Below are positions 32,465 through 41,454 of a stretch of 64,000 nt of DNA, one piece after another (position 1 is the first letter of the stretch; every line of letters starts with the position of its first letter). Source of the DNA: Clostridia bacterium (lineage in GTDB: Bacteria; Bacillota; Clostridia; Christensenellales; Aristaeellaceae). The notes below the pieces were generated by a model. The model saw only the letters and a list, made by a program, of their open reading frames with translations. It was not told the origin of the DNA and did not search any database. A program made the translations under genes and the position numbers. The stretch lies in contig JAUMVT010000002.1 in the NCBI GenBank assembly GCA_030529995.1, forward strand, positions 1 to 64,000. Direction: 5' to 3'.

Positions 32465-34441
32465 ATGGCAGCTTTGGCCTACTTCCTTTGTTTTCTTGCC
32501 TGCGGTATCATGACGGTGCACTGGCTTTTGCCCCGGCAAAGCCCTCTAACCCGTGTATGGCTGGGCATGTGTTTCGGCGTGCTGGGAATGATGTGGCTGC
32601 CGGTGCTCTTTGCCTTTGGTCTGGGCTTTACCATGGCAGCTCACTGGGCGGCGCTGGGGGGGCTGGCGGTACTGACGGCCGCCTCCTACTTCCTGCGGGA
32701 TCGGCGTACGCCTGCCTCGTGGGATCAACAGGAAAGCCGGCTTCTGCGCCAACTGCTGCTGGTGGCATTGCCGCTGACCGTGCTGGGAGCCTATCTGCAG
32801 TACACCCATGTGATGCGTGTGGCGGAGGACGGAAGCTGGCATGTAGGCCAAAGCACCTACGGGGATTTACCCATGCATCTCAGCTTTATTACCAGCCTGA
32901 AGAATGCCTCTTTCCCACCGGAATACAGCATCTTCCCGGGGCATCGGCTGTCCTATCCTTTCTTGGCGGACAGCCTGTCCACCAGCTTTTACCTGATGGG
33001 ATGGAGCCTGCAGGCTGCCACGGCCATTCCTGCATCGGTGATGATGGGGCTGTGCTTCATGGGGGTTATGATTCTGGCAAGGAGCATGACCCTTGGGCAG
33101 AAAACCATGGTGCTGGCTACGCTGCTGTTCTTCCTGAACGGGGGCTTGGGCTTCCTGTACGACTTTGATCAGGCGGCAGGCTATGAGGCGGACGGCAGCC
33201 TGACGGTGCTGGCCAGGCTGAAAAATATCCTGACCGGGTATTACAAAACGCCTACCAATCAGCCGGATCCCAACAATCTCCGCTGGTCCAACGTGATTGC
33301 CGACCTGATGGTTCCTCAGCGCACCCTGCTGGGAGGCTGGTGCATGGTGATCCCCTGCTTCTACCTGCTGTATCAGTGCTTTGATCCTGCCAAGCGGGAA
33401 GCAAAGGGAAACCTTCGCGGAGAAGTGCTGCTGGGCGTATGGGCAGGGGCACTGCCGCTGATTCATACCCACTCCTTCCTAGCACTGGCCTTGTGCTCCT
33501 TCGGCATGATGGTGTATGACCTTTGGCACGATGAGGAGCGGAAGCGGCTGCTGCTCCGCTACCTGAGGTATGCGCTGATCGCCGCCGCACTGGCTCTGCC
33601 TCAGCTGATTTGCTTTACCTTTACCCAGACCTTTCAGGCATCTGATGCGGAGGGCGCAGGGAACACCTTCCTGACCTTCCAGTTCAACTGGGTCAATAAT
33701 CCCAGCGGCTCTGGCATGCGGGACTTCTACCTGTGGTTCTATGTGAAGAATATCGGGCTGCCGGTGCTGGCACTGCTGCTGGCTCTGTTTGAGAAGGATC
33801 CTCACAAGCGGCGAATCTTTGCGGGAGCACTGCCGATTATTCTGGCAGCGGAGCTGATTCGTTTCCAGCCAAACGAGTATGACAACAACAAGCTGCTGTA
33901 CCTGGCCTGGCTGCTATGCTGCATGATTGTGGCCGACTGGATGGCAGAAATGTGGCGGCGGCTGAAGGGGCTGCGGGCACGGCCGGTGATTGCCGTGTGC
34001 AGCGCTGTGGTGATTTTCCTCTCCGCAACCCTGACCTTGTGGCGGGAGTGCGTCAGCGACTATCAGGCGTTTTCCGCCGATGCGGTGGAGGCCGGCGAAT
34101 ATATTCGGGATCATACGGAGGAGCACTGCACCGTGCTCACCGGCACCCAGCACTTAAATCCCGTGTGCGCCATTGCCGGGCGGAATGTGCCCTGCGGCGG
34201 CGGCACCCTGTGGCTGTACTGGCACGGATTTAATGTGTATGACCGGCAAAGCGACATCGCCCTTTTCTACATGGACCCCAGCAACAACACGGACATCCTG
34301 ACCAAGTATGACGTGGATTACATCTATGTCAGCAGCTATGAGCGCAGCAGCTACGACGTGGATGAGGATGCGCTGAATGCCATGTATGACGTGGTGTTCA
34401 GCAATAACGAAGCGACCATATGGAAAGTACCGGAGGGCTAA
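32465..34441 (+). CDS. Large polytopic membrane protein, GT-C glycosyltransferase-like
   Basis: The 658-residue product has about 12 membrane helices and a soluble C-terminal part of roughly 130 residues. After the second or third helix an extracellular loop holds VGQSTYGDLPMHLSFI, and FPGHRLSYPFLADS follows. An acidic residue in the first outer loop is the typical catalytic site of GT-C enzymes that use lipid-linked sugars, so GDLPMH is a candidate. I do not recognise a named family. It begins 33 bases after the third M42 gene and may share its mRNA. The C-terminal region resembles the soluble tail of YfhO/GT-C-like proteins only loosely. Confidence 0.6.
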   Translation: MAALAYFLCFLACGIMTVHWLLPRQSPLTRVWLGMCFGVLGMMWLPVLFAFGLGFTMAAHWAALGGLAVLTAASYFLRDRRTPASWDQQESRLLRQLLLVALPLTVLGAYLQYTHVMRVAEDGSWHVGQSTYGDLPMHLSFITSLKNASFPPEYSIFPGHRLSYPFLADSLSTSFYLMGWSLQAATAIPASVMMGLCFMGVMILARSMTLGQKTMVLATLLFFLNGGLGFLYDFDQAAGYEADGSLTVLARLKNILTGYYKTPTNQPDPNNLRWSNVIADLMVPQRTLLGGWCMVIPCFYLLYQCFDPAKREAKGNLRGEVLLGVWAGALPLIHTHSFLALALCSFGMMVYDLWHDEERKRLLLRYLRYALIAAALALPQLICFTFTQTFQASDAEGAGNTFLTFQFNWVNNPSGSGMRDFYLWFYVKNIGLPVLALLLALFEKDPHKRRIFAGALPIILAAELIRFQPNEYDNNKLLYLAWLLCCMIVADWMAEMWRRLKGLRARPVIAVCSAVVIFLSATLTLWRECVSDYQAFSADAVEAGEYIRDHTEEHCTVLTGTQHLNPVCAIAGRNVPCGGGTLWLYWHGFNVYDRQSDIALFYMDPSNNTDILTKYDVDYIYVSSYERSSYDVDEDALNAMYDVVFSNNEATIWKVPEG

Positions 34442-34442
34442 G

Positions 34443-34661
34443 GTGGAGCGTCTCTTTGTGTATTCCATGGAACATGACCGAATGATTCGCCTGATCTGGC
34501 AGGAAGAAGACGGAAAGCTGTGTCAGGCGAATGTGAAGGTGCTTGCCTGGGATGGCAGGCAGGTGACCGTTGCGGCTCAGCGGCCGAAAAGAACCCTGAC
34601 CCTTTCGGCGGAGCAGATTCTTTCCTCTGATTTTCGTAAGGGTGACGAGGGAGAAGGATAA
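34443..34661 (+). CDS. Small protein of unknown function
   Basis: A 72-residue product is predicted from GTG 34443, one base after the preceding stop, with GGAGGG just upstream inside that gene. The sequence is strand-rich and basic in the middle (VTVAAQRPKRTLTLSAEQIL), a pattern like small SH3/WYL-type beta modules. The assignment is only a resemblance. An alternative ATG lies at 34467. Tight coupling to the GT-C-like gene and to the lipase gene suggests a shared transcript. Confidence 0.6.
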   Translation: MERLFVYSMEHDRMIRLIWQEEDGKLCQANVKVLAWDGRQVTVAAQRPKRTLTLSAEQILSSDFRKGDEGEG

Positions 34662-34701
34662 TCGAACATTTCCCGACAGAAGGGACGGAGCGTGGCAAAG
34701 T

Positions 34702-36285
34702 ATGGAGGAACAGAAAATTTACAGCGAAGCAACCCATGTGTGCCTGAGTGACACATCCCCCTTCATTCAGCCCTGGGTGAAGGACTGCCTCGGGCAGAGG
34801 CGGCCGCCCCTGTCCAAGGAGGCCATGCGTATGAGCGTCGAATTGGCTGCCGATACGTATGACATGGATATTGAACTGTGGCTAAAGGCTGGGTGGCGGG
34901 ATGTGACCATTCAGGTGGACGGGGAGTTGACCCACGGTGTGGATGCCCCTGAAGGAGCACTGGGACGGCTGACCACCGCATGGAAGCTGAACCGGATTCG
35001 TGCCAAGATGCAGCAGCACAGCCCCTTGGGGCAGGTGGTAGGCGCACTGCGGCAGATTGAAAAAAGCGATACAGGCAAGGCACTGGTGATGTGTCACCCC
35101 ACCGAGGATGGCCGATACATCGTGGCCATCAGCTTTATGGGTACCGGCGCCAGGCTGTACGACTGGTTTTCCAATTTCCGCATGGCCAGCGAGGATGGTA
35201 TGCATCAGGGCTTCCTCCAGCTGACCCGGCAGTTTGAGAACAACGAGAAGGAGATTTCCTTTCCTCAAACGGCCAAGGAATTGGGATTAAAAGATCTGAC
35301 CTTGTCCCAGATTCTGCAGGAGGCAGGCAGCGAAAACAGCCGCTTTATCCTCTGGCTGGTGGGACACAGCCAGGGGGCTGCCATTATGCAGCTGTATTGT
35401 CATCGGAAAATGACGAACGAAGGCGTCTTGCCTGCCAACATGGTGGGATACGGCTTCGCACCGCCTTCCGTGGCGGTGGGGAATGCTGTGCCGGATCCGG
35501 CGGCCTATCCCCTGTACCATGTGGTGAACACGGATGACATGGTGCCTCGCATGGGCTCCGAGATTCATTTTGGTGTGCTGCTGTTTTACTACGCCGGGGA
35601 AGAAATTCGCCGGCAGTGCTATTCCTGGCCGCGGGATGAGGCCAGCGTACGCAATCGTATGGCGGTACGTCCGGTGCTGACCAACATTACCGGCACTAAA
35701 GGCTGCCTGGAGACCAGTATTGCCTATTTCCGGGCACTGTCCAAGCTGCCTGCGGAGGATGTGCTGACCACCTTGAGCGGCATTGCGGAAAAGCATCCCA
35801 CCATGCAAAAGGCACTGGCGGCGGCAGACAACCGAATGGATGCGGTGCTCCGCTTTGTGTGCCGTCACCTGGCGGCGGCCTGCCTCTCCATTACCGGCAG
35901 TGCCATTGATGAAGAGGTGGTCACTTCTCTGGAGGAGAAAATCAGTACACAGATCACGGCCTTGGGCTTGAAGCCCTTCAACACGGCCTTGATGGAGCTG
36001 ATGAATTTTCCCCACGCCTGCGTGTGCCGGGATGGGGCTCTGATGGGGGCGTATCCCTACATCACCTTCTTTGGGGCGGATACCCTGCGCCCCATGGTGT
36101 GGCGAGCCGGACGGCCGCCCAAGCTGGTGAATGTGTATGACATCAGTGCCTGGCAGCAGCGGCCGGTGATCAACCGGCACCGTGCCGTGCAGGAAAGGCA
36201 GAGCCGCAGTACTCGCCGGTACACTCAGCAGCGGAGAGCGGGGAATCCTTTGCCCCAAGAGAAAAACTGCGCTGCGGTTCAGTAA
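34702..36285 (+). CDS. Lipase-like alpha/beta hydrolase (class 3 type)
   Basis: The 527-residue product has a nucleophile elbow GHSQGAAIM near residue 221 in a context resembling fungal-type class 3 lipases, with the preceding ISFMGTGARLYDWFSNF strand. The candidate acid is in VVNTDDMVPRMG, which is where class 3 lipases place the Asp. The catalytic His may be in EIHFG. No signal peptide is present, so it is probably cytoplasmic. The C-terminal 200 residues are helical and unassigned, with an Arg-rich end. The ATG at 34702 is preceded by CGGAG at about 12 bases; the GTG at 34642 is a weaker alternative. Confidence 0.7.
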   Translation: MEEQKIYSEATHVCLSDTSPFIQPWVKDCLGQRRPPLSKEAMRMSVELAADTYDMDIELWLKAGWRDVTIQVDGELTHGVDAPEGALGRLTTAWKLNRIRAKMQQHSPLGQVVGALRQIEKSDTGKALVMCHPTEDGRYIVAISFMGTGARLYDWFSNFRMASEDGMHQGFLQLTRQFENNEKEISFPQTAKELGLKDLTLSQILQEAGSENSRFILWLVGHSQGAAIMQLYCHRKMTNEGVLPANMVGYGFAPPSVAVGNAVPDPAAYPLYHVVNTDDMVPRMGSEIHFGVLLFYYAGEEIRRQCYSWPRDEASVRNRMAVRPVLTNITGTKGCLETSIAYFRALSKLPAEDVLTTLSGIAEKHPTMQKALAAADNRMDAVLRFVCRHLAAACLSITGSAIDEEVVTSLEEKISTQITALGLKPFNTALMELMNFPHACVCRDGALMGAYPYITFFGADTLRPMVWRAGRPPKLVNVYDISAWQQRPVINRHRAVQERQSRSTRRYTQQRRAGNPLPQEKNCAAVQ

Positions 36286-36297
36286 GGAGGCAAACCC

Positions 36298-36567
36298 ATG
36301 TGGAAGATTCTTTTGATTGGGATGGCGGTCATGAGCCTGCTTGCCTTTATCCTGATGGGCATTGACAAGCGCAGGGCAAAGCGGCATCAGTGGCGCATTC
36401 CGGAGAAGACCCTGCTGCTGACGGCGGCTTGCCTTGGCGGCATCGGCGGTACGCTGGGCATGTTCTGCTTTCATCATAAGACAAAGCACTGGTATTTCCG
36501 CTACGGTCTGCCGGCCATGATGCTGGTGCAGCTTGTCTTGCTGCTGTGGGCAGGGCATGTAATCTGA
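36298..36567 (+). CDS. DUF1294 family membrane protein
   Basis: The 89-residue product is a small membrane protein of the DUF1294 family. It has an N-terminal helix, then MGIDKRRAKRHQWRIPE, then GGIGGTLGMFCFHHKTKH, both of which are characteristic, and a last hydrophobic helix. Function is unknown. AAGGAGG precedes the ATG by about 7 bases. It lies 12 bases after the lipase and 12 bases before rarA, so it sits mid-operon. Confidence 0.85.
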   Translation: MWKILLIGMAVMSLLAFILMGIDKRRAKRHQWRIPEKTLLLTAACLGGIGGTLGMFCFHHKTKHWYFRYGLPAMMLVQLVLLLWAGHVI

Positions 36568-36579
36568 GGGAGTAGCGAT

Positions 36580-37899
36580 ATGATGGATCTTTTTCAAATG
36601 GCGAACGAGTCCTCTGCTCCTTTGGCGGATCGGATGCGTCCGCGAACCTTGGACGAGTTTATCGGTCAGCGGCACCTGGTGGGGGAGGGGCGGCTTCTTC
36701 GCCGTGCCATTGAAGCGGATCGATTGACCTCCTCGATTTTCTTCGGCCCTCCCGGCTGCGGAAAAACCACCCTGGCTTCCATTATCGCTCATGCGACCCA
36801 GGCTGCCTTTGTGCAGCTGAACGCCGTGACCAGCGGCGTGGCGGATGTGCGGGAGGTGCTCAAGGCGGCAGAGGAGCGCCAGCGCCTGTATGGGCAGTCC
36901 ACCTATCTGCTGCTGGACGAGTGCCACCGGTGGAACAAGGCGCAAAGCGATAGCATCCTGCCGGCCATTGAGCGGGGCACCATTCGCTTTATCGGCTCCA
37001 CAACGGAGAATCCCATGATCGCCATGACGCCGGCCATTGTCAGCCGGTGCCGGGTGTTTCAGTTCTTTCCCTTAAGCGAGGCAGATGTGATCACCGCCAT
37101 GAATAACGCCCTGAAGGACAAGGAACGGGGCTATGGCGCTTTGCAGGTCGTTGCTGATGAGGCGGCACTGAAACACATTGCCCACATTGCGGATGGGGAT
37201 GTTCGCTCTGCCTTGGGTGCTGTTGAGCTGGCTGTGCTGACCACCCCGGCGGATGGGGATGGGGTCATTCGCATTACCATGGCAGTGGCGGAAGAAAGCA
37301 TTCAGAAGCCCATGCTCCGCTGTGATGAAAGCCTGTATTACGATATGCTCAGCGCATTCTGCAAGTCCCTTCGGGGGTCGGACAGCGATGCGGCACTGGC
37401 CTGGTTTGCCCGGCTGATTTACGCCGGGGTGGATCCGAGGCTGATTGTCAGGCGGATCATTGCCCATGCCAGCGAGGACGTGGGTTTGGCTAATCCGGTG
37501 GCCATGCTTCAGGCAGCAGCGGCCGCACAGGATCTGGAAACAGTCGGCATGCCGGAGGCACGGCTGCCCATTGCCCAGGCGATTATTGCGGTGTGTGAAA
37601 GCCCGAAGTCCAATGCGGTAAGCGCAGCCGTGGATGCCGCCATGGCGGATGCGGAAAAGGGAGGCTTCGGCCCTGTGCCCGTACACCTGCGGGATACCCA
37701 TTACAAGGGTTCGGAGCGGCTTGGCTCGGGAAAGGGGTATTTGTATCCTCATGATTTTCCCGGTCACTGGGTGCAGCAGGAGTACATGCCCCCGGAGGTA
37801 AAGGGAAAGCAATACTACCATCCGTCGGACATGGGGCATGAAGCACCGATCCTTCGCAATCACCAAGCCCGGGCGCAGATGAAGAACAGGAAGGGATAA
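36580..37899 (+). CDS. rarA: Replication-associated recombination protein A
   Basis: The 439-residue product is RarA (MgsA), an AAA+ clamp-loader-like ATPase that acts at stalled replication forks. It opens with PLADRMRPRTLDEFIGQRHLVG and has Walker A GPPGCGKTT near residues 55-63, Walker B LLLDECHRW, sensor GSTTENP, and the C-terminal tetramerisation part with LPIAQAIIAVCESPKSN. The C-terminal GKGYLYPHDFPGHWVQQEYMP block is also typical. GAGGGA precedes the ATG. A bidirectional terminator follows, ending the plus-strand run that began at 29.4 kb. Confidence 0.95.
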   Translation: MMDLFQMANESSAPLADRMRPRTLDEFIGQRHLVGEGRLLRRAIEADRLTSSIFFGPPGCGKTTLASIIAHATQAAFVQLNAVTSGVADVREVLKAAEERQRLYGQSTYLLLDECHRWNKAQSDSILPAIERGTIRFIGSTTENPMIAMTPAIVSRCRVFQFFPLSEADVITAMNNALKDKERGYGALQVVADEAALKHIAHIADGDVRSALGAVELAVLTTPADGDGVIRITMAVAEESIQKPMLRCDESLYYDMLSAFCKSLRGSDSDAALAWFARLIYAGVDPRLIVRRIIAHASEDVGLANPVAMLQAAAAAQDLETVGMPEARLPIAQAIIAVCESPKSNAVSAAVDAAMADAEKGGFGPVPVHLRDTHYKGSERLGSGKGYLYPHDFPGHWVQQEYMPPEVKGKQYYHPSDMGHEAPILRNHQARAQMKNRKG

Positions 37900-37934
37900 A
37901 GGGCTCATCGGAGCAGAAAACGAGCATATGAAAA

Positions 37935-37983
37935 AGCGAAGCTTTCGGCCGCCTCACAGCGGTAAAAAGCTTCGCTCGTTTTT
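37935..37983. terminator. Bidirectional terminator between rarA and the GGGtGRT gene
   Basis: AGCGAAGCTTT (37935-37945) pairs perfectly with AAAGCTTCGCT (37966-37976). TTTTT follows on the plus strand, and the A-run at 37931-37935 gives a T-run on the minus strand. Confidence 0.9.
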
Positions 37984-37995
37984 ATATGGCAGAGA

Positions 37996-39018
37996 TTAAG
38001 CGTTCTTCTGAGCTTCTTCCACGGCCACGGCTACAGCTACGGTAGCACCAACCATGGGGTTGTTGCCCATGCCGATGAGACCCATCATTTCCACGTGGGC
38101 AGGCACGGAAGAAGAACCGGCGAACTGAGCGTCGGAGTGCATACGACCCATGGTGTCTGTCATGCCGTAGCTGGCAGGGCCGGCAGCCATGTTGTCGGGA
38201 TGCAGGGTACGGCCGGTGCCGCCGCCGGAAGCAACGGAGAAGTACTGCTTGCCTGCTTCCCAGCATTCCTTCTTGTAGGTGCCGGCAACAGGATGCTGGA
38301 AACGAGTGGGGTTGGTGGAGTTGCCGGTGATGGACACATCCACGCCTTCATGCCACATGATGGCAACGCCCTCACGAACGTCATCAGCGCCGTAGCAGCG
38401 AACCTTGGAGCGCTCGCCGTCGGAGTACTTGGTTTCCTTCACAACGGTCAGCGCATGATCTTCCTTCACGTCGGCAGACAGGTAGTCATACTTGGTCTGC
38501 ACATAGGTGAAGCCGTTGATGCGGCTGATGATCATGGCAGCGTCCTTACCCAAGCCGTTCAGGATCACGCGCAGGGGGTTCTTACGCACCTTGTTGGCGT
38601 TGCGGGCAATGCCGATGGCGCCTTCAGCGGCAGCGAAAGATTCGTGACCGGCCAGGAAAGCGAAGCACTCGGTCTTCTCATCCAGCAGCATAGCACCCAG
38701 GTTGCCGTGACCCAGACCAACCTGACGCTGGTCAGCAACGGAACCGGGGATGCAGAAAGCCTGCAGACCCTCGCCAACGCACTTGGCAGCCTCGGCGGCG
38801 GTCTTCACGCCCTTCTTCAGGGCAATGGCAGCACCGAGTTCATAGGCCCACTTGGCGTTCTCAAATGCGATGGGCTGAATGCCTTCCACGATCTTGTAAG
38901 CATCTACACCCTTAGCGTTGTTGAAAGCCTTCAGCTCATCAAAATCCTTGAAGCCATACTTTTCGAGCACGGGCTGGAGCTGAGGCATGCGACGTTCATA
39001 ACCTTCAAACAGAGCCAT
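37996..39018 (-). CDS. GGGtGRT family protein
   Basis: The 340-residue product belongs to the GGGtGRT protein family, named for the motif that reads VASGGGTGRTLHPD near residues 255-270. It is a conserved but uncharacterised cytosolic protein of anaerobic Bacillota. No membrane helix or known catalytic motif is visible, although a glycine-rich loop of this kind could bind a phosphate or nucleotide. The ATG at 39018 follows GAGGAGGT by eight bases. It lies 18 bases behind a NifU-like scaffold gene, and the pairing hints at a role in Fe-S metabolism or in using a cluster. Confidence 0.88.
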   Translation of the reverse strand: MALFEGYERRMPQLQPVLEKYGFKDFDELKAFNNAKGVDAYKIVEGIQPIAFENAKWAYELGAAIALKKGVKTAAEAAKCVGEGLQAFCIPGSVADQRQVGLGHGNLGAMLLDEKTECFAFLAGHESFAAAEGAIGIARNANKVRKNPLRVILNGLGKDAAMIISRINGFTYVQTKYDYLSADVKEDHALTVVKETKYSDGERSKVRCYGADDVREGVAIMWHEGVDVSITGNSTNPTRFQHPVAGTYKKECWEAGKQYFSVASGGGTGRTLHPDNMAAGPASYGMTDTMGRMHSDAQFAGSSSVPAHVEMMGLIGMGNNPMVGATVAVAVAVEEAQKNA

Positions 39019-39036
39019 TCTTGCACACCTCCTCAA

Positions 39037-39738
39037 TTACTGCTTGCGCGGATCGATCCACTTGACCGCGCCGTCTTCAGCCTTAAACCGGCCATAGGTG
39101 CCGATGTTCTTCTCGTAAGCTTCGTTGGGGCTCATGCCCTTCTTGATGGCGTCCATCATCTTGCCCAGGGACAGGAACTGATAGCCGCACACCTGGTCGT
39201 CCTTATCCACGGCCAGCTTCAGCACATAGCCTTCTGCCATTTCCAGATAGCGGGTGCCCTTCAGCTTGGTGCCGTACATGGTACCCACCTGGCTGCGCAG
39301 ACCCTTGCCCAGGTCTTCCAGACCTGCACCGATGACCAGACCGTCATCAGAGAAAGCGGACTGGGTACGGCCGTATACGATCTGCAGGAACAGCTCACGC
39401 ATAGCCGTATTGATGGCATCGCACACCAGGTCGGTGTTCAGTGCTTCCAGAATGGTCTTGCCGGGGAGAATTTCGCTGGCCATAGCAGCGGAATGCGTCA
39501 TGCCGGAGCAGCCGATGGTTTCCACCAGAGCTTCTTCGATAACGCCTTTCTTAACATTCAGTGTCAATTTGCAGGCACCTTGCTGGGGCGCGCACCAGCC
39601 AATGCCATGGGTCAAGCCGGAAATGTCGGTGATCTCCTTCGCCTGCACCCACTGACCCTCTTCAGGGATCGGGGCGGGACCATGGTTCGGTCCCTTGGCG
39701 ATGCAGACCATTTCTTCAACTTCCTTGGAGTATTGCAT
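39037..39738 (-). CDS. NifU-like iron-sulfur cluster assembly scaffold protein
   Basis: The 233-residue product resembles the NifU/IscU scaffold family. GACKLTLNVKKGVIEEA corresponds to the first Cys segment (Cys 56), and IGCSGMTHSAAMASEILPGKT corresponds to the second (Cys 77) with the Ser-rich helix and the GKT turn. A third candidate is Cys 106 in DLVCDAI. The CGD signature is changed to CKL, and the protein is about 90 residues longer than IscU, with a C-terminal domain of its own. It is transcribed with, and just ahead of, the GGGtGRT gene. No cysteine desulfurase gene is nearby. Confidence 0.82.
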   Translation of the reverse strand: MQYSKEVEEMVCIAKGPNHGPAPIPEEGQWVQAKEITDISGLTHGIGWCAPQQGACKLTLNVKKGVIEEALVETIGCSGMTHSAAMASEILPGKTILEALNTDLVCDAINTAMRELFLQIVYGRTQSAFSDDGLVIGAGLEDLGKGLRSQVGTMYGTKLKGTRYLEMAEGYVLKLAVDKDDQVCGYQFLSLGKMMDAIKKGMSPNEAYEKNIGTYGRFKAEDGAVKWIDPRKQ

Positions 39739-39799
39739 CGTTTGGTTCCTCCTATCTGTGGATCGTCATGCCATGATGTTCCCATGCATGATCGCCTTT

Positions 39800-39828
39800 A
39801 GTATACCATAATTTGAACGAGTTGAATA
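39800..39828 (-). promoter_or_regulatory. Promoter of the NifU-like/GGGtGRT operon
   Basis: On the minus strand an extended -10 TGGTATACT (39800-39808) has a weak -35 TATTCA (39823-39828) 17 bases upstream. Confidence 0.6.
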
Positions 39829-39858
39829 GATATTTTTTGGTTCCGGTTCACTTTCAGC

Positions 39859-40074
39859 TTATTTTTCCTCATCTTTCGGCCGCTTCCGGCGGTACTTCCG
39901 GTTTTCCGGATTTTTGTAGAAAAGATAGATGTACAGTACGCTGAGCAGCAGAGCGAGGACGATCATCACTTCACGAAGCACCATGGGCAGCAAATCCACC
40001 AAGGCAAGCACCAGCGTGACAATGGCACCCACACCGGCGAGGATGAGTTTCGTATCGGGAGAAAGTTTCTTCAT
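39859..40074 (-). CDS. Small membrane protein
   Basis: A 71-residue product has two hydrophobic segments (LILAGVGAIVTLVLALVDLL and VMIVLALLLSVLYIYLF) and a very basic C-terminus (RKYRRKRPKDEEK). By the positive-inside rule both ends are probably cytoplasmic. No family is recognised. The ATG at 40074 follows GAGGTAAGGAG. It lies 10 bases behind the acetyltransferase gene in a minus-strand operon. Confidence 0.65.
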   Translation of the reverse strand: MKKLSPDTKLILAGVGAIVTLVLALVDLLPMVLREVMIVLALLLSVLYIYLFYKNPENRKYRRKRPKDEEK

Positions 40075-40084
40075 GCTCCTTACC

Positions 40085-40576
40085 TCACACCAGCATTTCG
40101 TATTCCACCGTGTCCAGGTACTGGCCGAACTTGATGCCCACCTTGTGCAGCGTGCCCACGTAGGTGAAGCCGAACTGCTCATGCAGGGCAATGCTTGCGG
40201 TGTTGCACCCGGTGACGACGGAAACTACATTGTGAATATCGGGATCAGCCTTGGCGATGGCCAGCAGTTCCTTGATCAGCGCACTGGCGACCCCATGGCG
40301 GCGGAACGCTTCGCTTACGTATACAGACAGTTCCACCGTGCCGTTGTAGGCCGTCCGGGGACGATAGGTGGACAGGCTGGCATAGCCGGCCACCTGACCG
40401 TCGATTTCTGCCGTCAGCAGAGGATGATGGTCACGATTGTGGGCATCAAACCAAGCTTTCCGCTCTTCCATGGACTTAGCCTCGGTATCGAAGGTGGCCA
40501 GGCCGTGAAGCACCTCGTGATTATAAATCTCACGGCAGGCGGGAATATCTTTTTCTTCCGTAACACGAATGATCAT
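40085..40576 (-). CDS. GNAT N-acetyltransferase (phosphinothricin acetyltransferase-like)
   Basis: The 163-residue product is a GNAT-fold acetyltransferase close to the PAT/Bar/YncA group. IRVTEEKDIPACREIYNHEV is the typical start. VELSVYVSEAFRRHGVASAL is the acetyl-CoA pyrophosphate loop (RRHGVAS), and ALHEQFGFTYVGTLHKVG is the C-terminal acceptor side. PAT-like enzymes acetylate methionine derivatives and some xenobiotics, and the true substrate is unknown. The ATG at 40576 follows AAAGGA by eight bases. It lies 29 bases after the frameshifted HD hydrolase. Confidence 0.87.
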   Translation of the reverse strand: MIIRVTEEKDIPACREIYNHEVLHGLATFDTEAKSMEERKAWFDAHNRDHHPLLTAEIDGQVAGYASLSTYRPRTAYNGTVELSVYVSEAFRRHGVASALIKELLAIAKADPDIHNVVSVVTGCNTASIALHEQFGFTYVGTLHKVGIKFGQYLDTVEYEMLV

Positions 40577-40605
40577 GAAATTCATCCTTTCTGTAACAGG
40601 TGTGT

Positions 40606-41249
40606 TCAGCTTTGGCCATCCCATTCAGCCAGAAACTCTTCCGCAAAGCCGCGGAGATAGGCATCCCGCTTTTCCGCCATGCGCCGTGCTGTGTCGGTAT
40701 TCATCAGATCCTTGAGGAGGAAAAGCTTCTCATAGAAATGATTAGGCTGCTTCCCCGGTTGCTGCGGTAGGCGGCTTCATCCATATGCAGCTGAGGCGGA
40801 AGCTCCGGGTTATACAGGGCTCGGTGATGGCTGCCTCCGTAGGCGAAGGTTCGGGCAATGCCGATGGCGCCAAGGGCATCCAGCCGGTCGGCGTCTTGCA
40901 GCACCTTGCCTTCCAAGGCAGCAGGCGTTTGGGTATCCGTTCCCTTGAAGGATACGGTGGCAATGGCGGCAATAACCTGCTCGATGGTAGCTTCATCCAC
41001 ATGGGCACGAGCCATGATGTCCCGGGCATTTTGGTAATTCCGGGTGGAAAAGAGCTTCGGGTCATCGGCGTCATGGAGCAGGGCACCCAGACGCACAACG
41101 AAGACATTGCAGCCTTTCGCCTGCCCGATGACGGCGGCAGTACGTTCCACACGGATGGTGTGCCACACATCATGACCGGAATAATCATCTGCGAAGAGAC
41201 GGCGTATTTCGTCTCTCACATGGTCAAGAATTTGCTCCTGTTCCTCCAT
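40606..41249 (-). pseudogene. HD-domain phosphohydrolase gene with a frameshift
   Basis: The gene starts MEEQEQILDHVRDE at 41249 and reads as an HD hydrolase: GHDVWHTIRVERTA, GALLHDADDPK, the HD pair, and KVLQDADRLDALGAIGIARTF. At about 40741-40746 the frame breaks after NRGSS. In the next frame the protein continues NHFYEKLFLLKDLMN and ends GFAEEFLAEWDGQS at 40606, the normal end for this family. Loss of a single base in the CTAATC stretch explains it. This may be a recent mutation or a sequence error, since the rest is well preserved. It leads the minus-strand operon with the GNAT gene. Confidence 0.85.
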
Positions 41250-41283
41250 GCATACGCTCCTTTCAGGCGGAATAACGGCTTTC

Positions 41284-41312
41284 ATTATAAAGGCGTGCAA
41301 AAGAAAAAACAA
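41284..41312 (-). promoter_or_regulatory. Promoter of the HD hydrolase-GNAT operon
   Basis: On the minus strand TTGTTT (41307-41312) and a perfect TATAAT (41284-41289) are 17 bases apart, 35 bases before the ATG. Confidence 0.75.
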
Positions 41313-41454
41313 GGGAAAGGACAACAAAAAAACGAGGGACGGGAACAAGAAAAAGGTACAAGCCGTTTTGCTGTTCGGCAGGAATTGACCATGCGCCTGT
41401 AGAATACGTGAAAGCTACTGTTTTTTCAGTAAGCTTATTGGAGTGAAAAGTTGG

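Noticed and set aside
35287..36945. A 552-codon minus-strand open frame opposite the lipase, DUF1294 and rarA genes
   Set aside because: It crosses three well-supported sense genes and has no recognisable domain.
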